Source: Terriglobales bacterium (GTDB taxonomy: Bacteria; Acidobacteriota; Terriglobia; Terriglobales; Acidobacteriaceae). Taken from it: a DNA stretch of 64,000 nt. Both the position numbers and the translations under genes were made by a program. The DNA is taken from the NCBI GenBank assembly GCA_035487355.1, contig DATHMF010000105.1, positions 1 through 64,000 on the forward strand. Direction: 5' to 3'. Positions 18,830 through 27,148 of this stretch are shown here, one piece after another. The notes under the pieces were generated by a model, which had not been told where the DNA came from, did not search any database, and saw only the letters and a list, made by a program, of their open reading frames with translations. Each line of letters opens with the position of its first letter. The stretch's first letter is position 1.

Positions 18830-19761
18830 GATCTTCTCCCTACAATTCTGGTTCTTGGTGATGGAAAGAACGGCTTGTTTCACAGAGAGGAATCCCCTCC
18901 GCTTGCCTGTGACCCTTTTAAACAGGCAGAGCACAGCAGGATTCCCCTCTCTATTCATCAAGTGCTGGTTTTAAGAAAAGTATTGGAAATTTTTTTTAGC
19001 TAAGGTAAGAAATGGCGGTTGATTGGGAGTAAGTCTTTATTTTTCAGTTGTTTGCCAAAACAGTTTCCCCGTTCTCAGTAAAAGACAAGTCTAACCACAA
19101 AGGCACAAAGGAAAACTGGCAAACTGAATACTGCTTGATACCACCCTGGTATCAAATGATTGATTTCTTGGAAACTGCGGGCCATCATTGTGCCAGACGT
19201 GTGTCTACGTTAAGCATTCAAGTATGCCCAGGCTTAGGCCGGGTAAGCTTTTGGTGAGCGCTTGTCCCGCGCGAACTAAAAGCGAGGGCGTAGCGGTTTT
19301 ACCGCGGAGCCCTTAGAAAGAAAGTTCTTTGACAATTCGTTGTCGGTGAATCGAAGCGTGAGCTTTCGGCGTCCTTGGGGGCCTGGAGCTGTTTCTTAGA
19401 CTGCCGGGTCCATTACTCCATTCTTAGTCGTAAGAAATTGATTGCTAAGGATTTAGAGTGGCGTCCACTACTCTAAGTAATGGGGGGGTGAGGACCTACG
19501 GAACAAGGGATTTAAGAGCAGTACTCGGACTTTCTTATGTACTCTCACCCCATCCGGGCAGACTAGCAGCAAGTCCCCTCCCCTGGATCGCTCTTCGCCA
19601 ATAATAACGCGGGGCAGACGCGATTCAGGGCACTCCAAACACTTGCTAGCAAGTGGGTTGGCGGCCCCACACAATCTTCTAAAAATCTGCGTTGATCTGC
19701 GGCGAAGGTCCTTATGCTTTTCTCAGTTCGAGACCCCGTCCCCTGGGCATTCCGCAAATTT
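18830..19761. other. Intergenic region with repeat copies and a palindrome
   Basis: About 0.9 kb between the RHS gene and the phosphate-binding/OmpA gene. It contains an AACCACAAAGGCACAAAGG repeat copy (19093-19111), a perfect 9-bp inverted repeat (19135-19155) and a copy of the CTGCGTTGATCTGCGG repeat (around 19685). Short reading frames on both strands lack protein-like features. No gene is called here. Confidence 0.5.
19135..19155. repeat. Perfect 9-bp inverted repeat
   Basis: TTGATACCA (19135-19143) and TGGTATCAA (19147-19155) are exact reverse complements with a 3-bp CCC centre. It has no T-run, so an operator or REP-like element is more likely than a terminator. Confidence 0.6.
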
Positions 19762-21288
19762 TCATTTTTTCAACCAGATTTCGACGCGGCGGTTCTTGTC
19801 GCGTCCGTCTTCGGAGTCGTTGGATGCTACGGGAAGTTCAGAACAAAAGGCCGCGGTGGTTGACGGCCGCACTCCCCGCAAAATGAACTGCTCTTTCACA
19901 GATTCGGCGCGCTTCTTGGAGAGATCACAATTCACGCGCGCGCTTCCTTTATTGTCGGCAAATCCGAGAAGGAAGATGTTGTCGCCGGAATAATGCAGAT
20001 CGGTCAAAAAGGTGACGACGCGGTCGAGATCATCTACCGCTTTGTTGTCCAGGTCGGATTTCCCGGCACGGAAGCGAAAATTCAACGACAACCTCTGCGC
20101 GCCCTCGATAAGCCGGCGGTATTCAGTCGGCGCACCAGTCGGAACGGGACCGGCAACCGGCTGCACGTTTTGGCCGACGAAGCCGATCTTCTCGACGATG
20201 TTTTGTCCCTCGCTGGATAAAGCGAAATTTATGAACTTGAGAGTCAGATCGTTGGGCGGGCTGGCAGGGGTATAAAAGAATAGGCGGCGTGAGAGCGGAT
20301 AATCTTCCGTCGCAACCGTCATGCGATTCGGCATGAGCGAGCGGCTGCCACTGTCAGAGACGGCAATGGCCTTGGCCGATTGAACGTAGGGCAACCCGAT
20401 GAAGCCAATAGCACTGGGATCTTTGGCAACGGAATCGGAAAGTTCGCGGCTATCTTCCACTCTGTGAGCGGAGGCGACCAGAGGTTTGCTGCCCAGCACA
20501 AGAGTTTTGAAGGTGTCATAGGTCCCCGACTTATCATTGCGCGCGAACACGTTGACGGGCGCACTGGGGCCGCCGACTTGCGACCAATTGTTAATTTCCC
20601 CGGTAAACAACTGCGCAACCTGACTTTTACTGAGCGACTCTACGGGGTTGGTTTTGCTTACGATCACGGCGATGCCGTCGAGTCCTAAGACGTGCTCGGA
20701 CGCGGGTGAGGTCATGTCCCCAAAGCTTGCGAGCTGGCCGGCTTCGGCGGGCTTGATCTTGCGCGAGGCCATGCCGACATCACAGGCGTTCTTCTGCAGA
20801 TCTTCAAATGCAGTTGCCGAACCGTGAGCGTGAATCTCAATCACCCGGGGAGCGGAGTCGCCCGGCATGATGCCCTGGACGCGCACCTCGTCCTCTTTGT
20901 CACCGGGAACGGTTTTTACTTCGGTTGCCCCCTGCTGCCTGAGAAACCCTTCAGCCAGGGCCGGCGCCAAAGCAGCGCCGATGGTGTTCGAGCCGCTTAG
21001 CTTGAGAATCGCTCCGGTAGAGGAAGCAGCAGCGTTACCATGAAGCCGGGCAGAAATCTGTGGCCAGAAAAAGTAGATTGCTCCTCCTGCGAGCACGATC
21101 ACCAGCAAGGCAACCACGGCCTGGACGGGAGACTTCCTCTGCGACTGCGGAGCTTTCCAGATCGGGCCCAGGGCCCGATTGCATTCCGGACAGGCGAATG
21201 CTTTGCCTTCTGCTATGGTGATGAGTTCACGGCTGTCGGCTTTATTGCACATGCCGAAATTGGTGCACTTTCCGGTACGGGTTGGCAT
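19762..21288 (-). CDS. Zinc-ribbon, PstS-like and OmpA-domain membrane fusion protein
   Basis: A 508-residue protein. Order: a short Cys-rich N-terminal domain (C8, C14, C33, C36) that could bind zinc; one membrane segment (~56-75); a PstS-like substrate-binding domain (~95-370), with LKLSGSNTIGAALAPALAEG and NKSGTYDTFKTL-type blocks; and a C-terminal OmpA domain (NFRFRAGKSDL to GRDKNRRVEIWL) expected to contact peptidoglycan. With the N-terminus in the cytoplasm, the binding and OmpA domains would lie in the periplasm. The gene begins 29 bases after the tubulin-like gene and is probably co-transcribed. No PstCAB genes are near, so a role in phosphate uptake is unlikely. Confidence 0.9.
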   Translation of the reverse strand: MPTRTGKCTNFGMCNKADSRELITIAEGKAFACPECNRALGPIWKAPQSQRKSPVQAVVALLVIVLAGGAIYFFWPQISARLHGNAAASSTGAILKLSGSNTIGAALAPALAEGFLRQQGATEVKTVPGDKEDEVRVQGIMPGDSAPRVIEIHAHGSATAFEDLQKNACDVGMASRKIKPAEAGQLASFGDMTSPASEHVLGLDGIAVIVSKTNPVESLSKSQVAQLFTGEINNWSQVGGPSAPVNVFARNDKSGTYDTFKTLVLGSKPLVASAHRVEDSRELSDSVAKDPSAIGFIGLPYVQSAKAIAVSDSGSRSLMPNRMTVATEDYPLSRRLFFYTPASPPNDLTLKFINFALSSEGQNIVEKIGFVGQNVQPVAGPVPTGAPTEYRRLIEGAQRLSLNFRFRAGKSDLDNKAVDDLDRVVTFLTDLHYSGDNIFLLGFADNKGSARVNCDLSKKRAESVKEQFILRGVRPSTTAAFCSELPVASNDSEDGRDKNRRVEIWLKK

Positions 21289-21317
21289 AGTCGTTTCTCT
21301 ATCTTTAAATTGTTTAT

Positions 21318-24317
21318 TTATTGTCTGGTTCCCAGGAGGACTACAGCAGCTTCTCCCGCGTTATAAAACATGCGATAGACCTTATCCGACGGATTCTTGC
21401 GCCTGGCCTTGATCTCTTCCACCTGCGACTGCACCGAGGCGCTCAAAGCCTCTCTCTTCTGCACGTGCAGATACTCTTTTTTCAGCAGCGGCTGAATGGT
21501 CGCCACCAGCGCGTCGAAGGTGAGCTTGTTGGATTCACTGATGGCCTCGTTGATATCACGTCCCAGAGAGACCGGAGGATTGTCTGCTCCTGCCTCGCCC
21601 TGATTGACCAGGTAGAGATTTTTGAGGCCGGTCGAGGGGTCCTCCAGGGTCTGCACCACGTGCATGGCTTTGCCGATCATCAGGTAGGCCAGGAACTTTC
21701 TGGGTTCAACGTCCTCCACGTAGAGGTTCGGCAGGGCCGGGCCTTCGCTTTCCAGGTGCAGCTCCATTCTGGCCTGCTCGGAGTTGCTGGCCCTGATGCG
21801 CTGCTCATATTTCTCGCGCAGGAATTCGGCTTGCTGGATGAAGCGAACCGGGAACAGATTGGTGATGTTCACCAGGGTGATTTCCCGGGCTTTGGCGTTG
21901 CTGATCACCTCGACCTTGGCTCCGGCCGCCGCCTTCTCAAATTCACTGCGCAGCGCCCCGAGAAATCCCGCAGCGTGGGCAGCCTCGGGGAGGATGATGG
22001 AAAGGCAGGAGACGAATCCCTCGCCCGGAAACGTGCCGGGGCCCTGGCGCGTGATCTCGGCCTGACTGAAGCGCAGATAAGGCCTAGCGCGGGAAACAAC
22101 ATCGGCGAGATACGCCCGCAGCGCCTGGGGATCTTCCTGATACTGGTGCTGCAGTCGCTCTAAGACGCTCAACTGCAAAATCCGCGCATCAGGAGAGGTG
22201 GCGGCAACATAGTTGTTGTGCGCCGCGACCACGTTTTTCAGGCTGGTGATTTCCAGAATGTCCGCAAACTTTTCTTTGGGAACGCGAAGATTGAAGCTGG
22301 CGAAGCCGTGATTCGCTCCCAGCAGCCGGGCCAGTGCGGCGCGCACGGTGGTGCTGTGCTTCTGCTGCTCGGCGCGGTCACGGACCACGGCTTTGACAAA
22401 GTTTTTGACCGCCTCGGGTTGATAGAAGCGGATGACCGGTTTCTGCACGCCGGCCTGGCCGGCATCGGAGCAGCGCTCGGCGACGCGTGCGGTGAAGTCT
22501 TTGATGACCTCAACCATCATGGCCGCGCAGTGATCAGCCTCTGAGGCCAGCATGGCCACCTCGCTGATGAGCGCCGGCAACAGCTTCACGGCAAATCCCA
22601 GGCCTTCGATGCGCGTGCGATAGATATACAACTGCTGCAGGGATTCGATCTGCGCATTCAGCAGGGTCTCGCGTTTCCCCTTGCCGGCAATCACGCCCAG
22701 GCGAGACCACTCGGCGGCATGGGAGGCGACGCGGGCTGCGGCCTCCTCTTCCATTTGCCGGTGTTTGGCGAGCTTGCCTTCCATCTGCTGCTCGCGCTCT
22801 TCGAGCGAGGCCAGAAGCGCTGCCAGAATGCGTGAGATATCATGCATAGACCGCAGGCCCGCGATCCATTCCTGGAAAAGCTCTTTTTCAATGCGTACGC
22901 AGAGTTCGCGGACGTAGCCGCCGATCTTCTCGCGCGGGGTCTCGTAAAAACTTTGCACGCCGACGTCGCGATAGTTCTGGGAAAAGGCGGCCTCGCAAAG
23001 CTTCGACAACTCCTCCAGCCAGACGCGCTCGTTTCTGTCGAACGACTCGTGGACGTGCGACATCAGGTTGGGCACCAGGTTGAGCCAGAAGGCGTTGATG
23101 GGCTTCCAGCGCTTGTTCTTGACCTCATCGGGCAAAATACCTTCGGAGAGGACCAGGTGCTCGTCTGACAGACACCAGCGCTGCAGTGTTTCCTTCAGGC
23201 GAACGAACTCGGTGAAATTCCGGGTGCCGGGACCTTCGGAATATCCGCGGGATTCGATCCAGTGATTGAATTGCAGTTGCAGGGCTGCCTGACGTGCGAA
23301 GGTGTAGGTCAGATACTCCTGGATCTCTTCTTCCGGATAGATAATCTGCTTGATGCCAAAGGTGAAGAACTGGCGGGAGCGCTCGGCATTGCGGGTGAAG
23401 GGAGATTCTTCGGCGCGGCTATCCATGTTCTCGAAGGTCTCCTGCTGTCGCAGAGAATCCCAGACCATGTCTTTTACGGCGACGATCTTCTGATATAGAA
23501 ATGCAGAAACCAGCTCAGGAATTTCCTTGTCCACATCAAGTTTGTTCTGGTCTTCGTTCTCGTCGGAAAACAGGTAACAGCAGTTGAATGGGTCCTGCTG
23601 CACGAGCCGGTCTTTCCTCTCGCCTGACAAGTCGTGCGGCTTGAAAGCGCCGACACTGAGCGCGTTCAGCTCCATCAGTGCTGCATAACCGTTGGCGTGG
23701 TAGTTGGCACCGGCACGGCTTGCGCCCGGATTTCGTTCCGGCAGCAAAGCATAAACCAGGATGCGGTAATGCTTGTCGGGATACAGCGCCCGGATCTGGG
23801 AAACAGCATCCACAACGCATCCGCTGCCGATGCCGCCCGCCAGACCACAGCAGACGTGAAACGTCACCGGGGCCGGACTGCCAGCTTCCATTTCCTTGAC
23901 CAGTGTCTCCACTTGCCAGCGGAACCAGGTCACGCCACCAGCAAACAACAGCCTTCCCAGACGCCGCTTCTGACCGCCAGTGATACCTCCGGCAGCAGCG
24001 GAGTTGAATACACTGCGAAACATTTCGCGGTCGCCGATCCAGGGGCTGATCCCCGGATAAACCTCAGGATTTTCCAATACCGAAGTCAGGTCCTCGCCTG
24101 AGATCTTGCTGAGCTGTACGTTATGGTCCACGACCTTCCATGGGCTGGTGGGATCTTCAGGAACCATACTCTCGTCGCTGGAGTCTACGTAGAGATAGCG
24201 GACATTCACCCCCACAGGGCCTTCACTGCGGAAGTTCTGACAGACCGTCTTGCGTAAATAGCGCAAGACCTTTCCGCCGGTTCCACCGAGTCCTATGACG
24301 AGGTGATTATTGATCAT
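21318..24317 (-). CDS. Tubulin-like GTPase (Tubulin_2 family)
   Basis: A 999-residue predicted cytoplasmic protein starting MINNHLVIGLGGTGGKVLRY. The N-terminal domain has a glycine-rich nucleotide loop (G11-G15) and a tubulin/FtsZ-type signature AGGIGSG (161-166), with GGITGG nearby. These are hallmarks of the Tubulin_2 family, a divergent group of FtsZ/tubulin relatives. The middle and C-terminal parts are long and mostly helical, including a Glu/Gln/Arg-rich stretch that may form a coiled coil. The gene is first of a two-gene unit with the PstS/OmpA fusion. The tail and mode of polymerisation cannot be judged from sequence. Family assignment is good; biological role is open. Confidence 0.88.
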   Translation of the reverse strand: MINNHLVIGLGGTGGKVLRYLRKTVCQNFRSEGPVGVNVRYLYVDSSDESMVPEDPTSPWKVVDHNVQLSKISGEDLTSVLENPEVYPGISPWIGDREMFRSVFNSAAAGGITGGQKRRLGRLLFAGGVTWFRWQVETLVKEMEAGSPAPVTFHVCCGLAGGIGSGCVVDAVSQIRALYPDKHYRILVYALLPERNPGASRAGANYHANGYAALMELNALSVGAFKPHDLSGERKDRLVQQDPFNCCYLFSDENEDQNKLDVDKEIPELVSAFLYQKIVAVKDMVWDSLRQQETFENMDSRAEESPFTRNAERSRQFFTFGIKQIIYPEEEIQEYLTYTFARQAALQLQFNHWIESRGYSEGPGTRNFTEFVRLKETLQRWCLSDEHLVLSEGILPDEVKNKRWKPINAFWLNLVPNLMSHVHESFDRNERVWLEELSKLCEAAFSQNYRDVGVQSFYETPREKIGGYVRELCVRIEKELFQEWIAGLRSMHDISRILAALLASLEEREQQMEGKLAKHRQMEEEAAARVASHAAEWSRLGVIAGKGKRETLLNAQIESLQQLYIYRTRIEGLGFAVKLLPALISEVAMLASEADHCAAMMVEVIKDFTARVAERCSDAGQAGVQKPVIRFYQPEAVKNFVKAVVRDRAEQQKHSTTVRAALARLLGANHGFASFNLRVPKEKFADILEITSLKNVVAAHNNYVAATSPDARILQLSVLERLQHQYQEDPQALRAYLADVVSRARPYLRFSQAEITRQGPGTFPGEGFVSCLSIILPEAAHAAGFLGALRSEFEKAAAGAKVEVISNAKAREITLVNITNLFPVRFIQQAEFLREKYEQRIRASNSEQARMELHLESEGPALPNLYVEDVEPRKFLAYLMIGKAMHVVQTLEDPSTGLKNLYLVNQGEAGADNPPVSLGRDINEAISESNKLTFDALVATIQPLLKKEYLHVQKREALSASVQSQVEEIKARRKNPSDKVYRMFYNAGEAAVVLLGTRQ

Positions 24318-24726
24318 GGTAATGGCCGCCCATCATAAATAATCTTAATAACGATAGAAATGGAATGAGACGCTGACTCAGAAAATTCATCGTCTCTTAA
24401 CAAATCCGCCATGCACAGAAACGAGTGCAACTGTGAGGGTCACAAATTATGAGTTGCGAGGATTGCGAGCATTATATCCAAAGGATGCACAGATAAAAAT
24501 ACAGTTTGTTGCATGGCCGGTTACTGATTTGCCTGGTGATTTCCAATCTCGGGAAAATCCCAAAATGGTTCGGCCAAAGACCCCGGCAGTTCCATGGCTT
24601 GGAGTTTCTGCGCCTAAAAGCCATGGCCATGATTCCGCTCAATTACCGTTGACATCGCAAAGATTCCAAAACGCTATTCATTCTGTTTGCTACGCTGAGA
24701 TGAGACAATAAATTCAAGCTGAAACC
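24318..24726. other. Intergenic region between tubulin-like gene and ABC ATPase
   Basis: Divergent promoter space of about 410 bp. For the minus strand, TATAAT at 24471-24476 could be a -10 box, though the -35 is weak. An inverted repeat GAGACG/CGTCTC (24367-24372 with 24391-24396) lies between it and the tubulin-like start. For the plus strand, TTGACA at 24649-24654 is a candidate -35. A 92-codon frame on the plus strand looks non-coding. Confidence 0.4.
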
Positions 24727-25707
24727 ATGCTTTCGGTTGAGAACCTTAACGTCTTTTTTCGGGCCGCTGACGGCAAACAGCCACCTGCCGTGCGGGATGT
24801 TTCTTTCTCGCTGCAGCCGGGTGAGGTGCTGGGACTGGTGGGAGAATCCGGTTCAGGTAAATCGGTAACCAGCCTGGCGATTATGCGGCTGCTGCCACCA
24901 CAGGCGAGCATCGAAGGAAAAATTTTGTTTCAGGGCGAGAACCTGCTGCGGATCCCGGAAGAAAAGATGCGCGACCTGCGGGGCGCGCAGATTTCCATGA
25001 TCTTCCAGGAGCCCATGACTGCGCTCAACCCGGTCATGCGGGTCGGCGACCAGGTTGCCGAGGCGGCGAGGGCGCACGGAAAAACTTCCAGGAAAGAAGC
25101 TTACGCTCAGGCGGTGCAAGCGCTCAACGATGTTGCTATTACGGATGCCGCGCGGCGGGCACGGGATTTTCCGCATCAACTTTCGGGAGGCATGCGCCAG
25201 CGGGTAATGGTTGCTATGGCGATTGTGAACCGGCCGCGGCTGCTGATTGCCGACGAGCCAACCACCGCACTCGACGTAACCGTGCAAGCCCAGGTGCTGG
25301 AGTTACTGGCAGAGCTGCGCCGCAAGTTCGGGTTGGCCATGCTGTTGATCTCGCACGACTTGGCAGTGGTCTCACAGGTGGCCGACCGGGTTGCGGTCAT
25401 GTATGGCGGCAGCATAGTCGAGATGGGGACCGTGGAGGCCATCTTCCGGCGCGCGGTGCATCCTTATACAGCCGGGCTGTTGCAGGCGGCACCTACTCTG
25501 CACTCGAATCGGAGCGCGCCTTTAGCTACAATTGAAGGTTCGGTGCCCTCTCCCGATAGATTCCCCCCAGGATGCGCATTTGAGCCACGCTGCGCAATAC
25601 GAATTCCGCAGTGTCGGGTGAGCTTGCCGCCGCTGCTTGAGGCGGAACCGGGACATTGGGCGCGTTGCCCGGTTGGGGTGCAGCATATGGAGATAAAGAC
25701 CGGTTAG
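24727..25707 (+). CDS. Oligopeptide/dipeptide-type ABC transporter ATP-binding protein
   Basis: ATPase of the OppD/DppD type, 326 residues, for peptide (or nickel/glutathione-like) uptake. Motifs: Walker A GLVGESGSGKSVTS, Q-loop IFQEPMTALNPV, ABC signature LSGGMRQR, Walker B LLIADEPTTALD, and the switch His in LLISHD. A C-terminal oligo-binding tail has the Cys pattern CAFEPRC, C and C, as in OppD proteins that carry an iron-sulfur site. No permease, partner ATPase or binding protein gene is adjacent, so it is an orphan here; partners may be elsewhere in the genome. It is complete and of normal length. Confidence 0.94.
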   Translation: MLSVENLNVFFRAADGKQPPAVRDVSFSLQPGEVLGLVGESGSGKSVTSLAIMRLLPPQASIEGKILFQGENLLRIPEEKMRDLRGAQISMIFQEPMTALNPVMRVGDQVAEAARAHGKTSRKEAYAQAVQALNDVAITDAARRARDFPHQLSGGMRQRVMVAMAIVNRPRLLIADEPTTALDVTVQAQVLELLAELRRKFGLAMLLISHDLAVVSQVADRVAVMYGGSIVEMGTVEAIFRRAVHPYTAGLLQAAPTLHSNRSAPLATIEGSVPSPDRFPPGCAFEPRCAIRIPQCRVSLPPLLEAEPGHWARCPVGVQHMEIKTG

Positions 25708-25757
25708 GGGGCATTACTGGAAAAACCACTTATGAGATGGCTTCTGGTAACGGAATG

Positions 25758-25785
25758 TTGCGGAGCGCTAACATGTTGATATAAT
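25758..25785 (+). promoter_or_regulatory. Sigma-70-like promoter for the metallophosphoesterase
   Basis: TTGCGG (25758-25763), 16-bp spacer, then a perfect TATAAT (25780-25785). It lies 75 bases before the phosphoesterase start, in a 150-bp gap, pointing the right way. Confidence 0.7.
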
Positions 25786-25859
25786 CAGCGCCCGCGAATC
25801 AGCCGTAACATTTTTTTAAGAGATACATTCAAGACTTTAATAGTACTGAGAGCTCCAGT

Positions 25860-26645
25860 TTGCGAATTCTGTTTCTCACCGACATACATGCCAACCTGGA
25901 AGGGATGGAGGCATGCGTAGCCAGCGTACCGGGGCACGATATGATCGTCAATTTAGGCGACATCGTGGGCTATGGTGCTTCGCCCAATGAGGTCAGCGAC
26001 CGCTCGCGCGAGTTGTGCCACGTCTTTGTACGCGGTAACCACGATAAAGCTTGCACGGGCCTCGCCGGCATTGACGACTTTAATCCGATTGCGGGCATGG
26101 CGGCCATATGGACCCAGCAAACCCTCACGGTAGAAAACCTGGAGTGGTTGCGCGCCCTGCCCCAGGGGCCGATTGAGCTGGAAAATATCTGGCCAGCAAA
26201 TAATGATCCGCTCCATGCAGTGAAGGTACAGTGCGTACATGGGTCGCCTTTAGACGAAGATGAATACATCATCGTCATGCGCGATGCCTATCAACCGTTG
26301 CTGGCCACCGACGCTACCATTACCTTCTTCGGACACACGCATATCCAAGGCGGCTTCTGCAATCATGGAGAAGAATGGGAGACACTGCGTCCGATGTATC
26401 GCACCAAGCGCGAGCTGGAATCCTGTGACCTGGCCATTATGCCTGAGGCCAAATACCTCATTAATCCGGGATCGGCGGGACAGCCCCGCGACGGCGACTG
26501 GCGCGCAGCCTGCGCTCTGCTCGACACCAACGAAAACCGCGTCACGTTTTATCGCGTGCCTTACGACGTGAAAAAAGCGCAGGACCGGATCTTTTCGGCT
26601 AAGTTGCCGGACAGGTTGGCGTTGAGGTTGGGGGAAGGAAGATAG
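25860..26645 (+). CDS. Calcineurin-like metallophosphoesterase (YfcE/MJ0936 type)
   Basis: A predicted soluble phosphodiesterase of 261 residues, starting at TTG 25860 with GAGAG upstream. All five metal-site motifs of the family are visible: FLTDIHAN (D8, H10), NLGDIVGYG (D34), RGNHD (N60-D62), a CVHGSP histidine near residue 125, and FFGHTHIQG near 160. The order and spacing are normal, so it is likely active. Substrate cannot be told from sequence; relatives act on cyclic nucleotides or phosphodiesters. It is preceded by a good promoter and stands as a single gene. Confidence 0.92.
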   Translation: MRILFLTDIHANLEGMEACVASVPGHDMIVNLGDIVGYGASPNEVSDRSRELCHVFVRGNHDKACTGLAGIDDFNPIAGMAAIWTQQTLTVENLEWLRALPQGPIELENIWPANNDPLHAVKVQCVHGSPLDEDEYIIVMRDAYQPLLATDATITFFGHTHIQGGFCNHGEEWETLRPMYRTKRELESCDLAIMPEAKYLINPGSAGQPRDGDWRAACALLDTNENRVTFYRVPYDVKKAQDRIFSAKLPDRLALRLGEGR

Positions 26646-26719
26646 AAATACAGTTTCAAGTTTCGAGAGAGTAGTGAATCGGCTTCCTGTCTGCCTTGTG
26701 AGTGGGAACATTGGAGCTT

Positions 26720-27148
26720 ATGCCGAAGAGAAAAAGATTCACATGCGGCTTGCTGTGGATGGCGATATTGATTGCAACAGGCCTGCCGGCAAGTTGGGTG
26801 TCTGAACTGCGGGCACAGGCGACGCAGCAACCCGAGAGCGTTAGCGTGGTGGACGGAGCAGCAGGCCCATGTTCCGTTGAATTCACAGTGGCCGATGCCA
26901 GCGGAAAGCCGGCGTACGCAGCTCTCATCAATGTCCATATGGCTTACGGCTTCATGGGCCTTCGCAAGCTCGATCTCAGCGTGTACACAAATACTGCCGG
27001 TAAAGCGAGATTTACCGGCCTTCCGGAGAAGGTCCAGAAGCCCCCTCTTGTATTCCGCGCTTCAAAAGAGAAGGAAACGGGTGGTGCGATTTATAATCCT
27101 GCAACCGAGTGCCAGGCAAAGCATGACATCATGCTGAAAAAGCCATGA
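26720..27148 (+). CDS. Small exported protein of unknown function
   Basis: The ATG at 26720 (MPKRKRFTCGLLWMAILIAT) is preceded by GGAG at three bases' distance and gives 142 residues; a GTG upstream would extend it. The N-terminus is a signal peptide ending near LRAQA. The mature part (CSVEFTVADASGKPAYAALI, then TNTAGKARFTGLP) resembles carboxypeptidase-regulatory-like beta-sandwiches, with a Cys pair that may form a disulfide. It runs almost into the convergent recQ gene. Function is unknown. Confidence 0.7.
   Translation: MPKRKRFTCGLLWMAILIATGLPASWVSELRAQATQQPESVSVVDGAAGPCSVEFTVADASGKPAYAALINVHMAYGFMGLRKLDLSVYTNTAGKARFTGLPEKVQKPPLVFRASKEKETGGAIYNPATECQAKHDIMLKKP

Noticed and set aside
24433-24711. 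92-codon plus-strand frame before the ABC ATPase
   Set aside because: No ribosome site, composition unlike a protein, and it covers the divergent promoter region.
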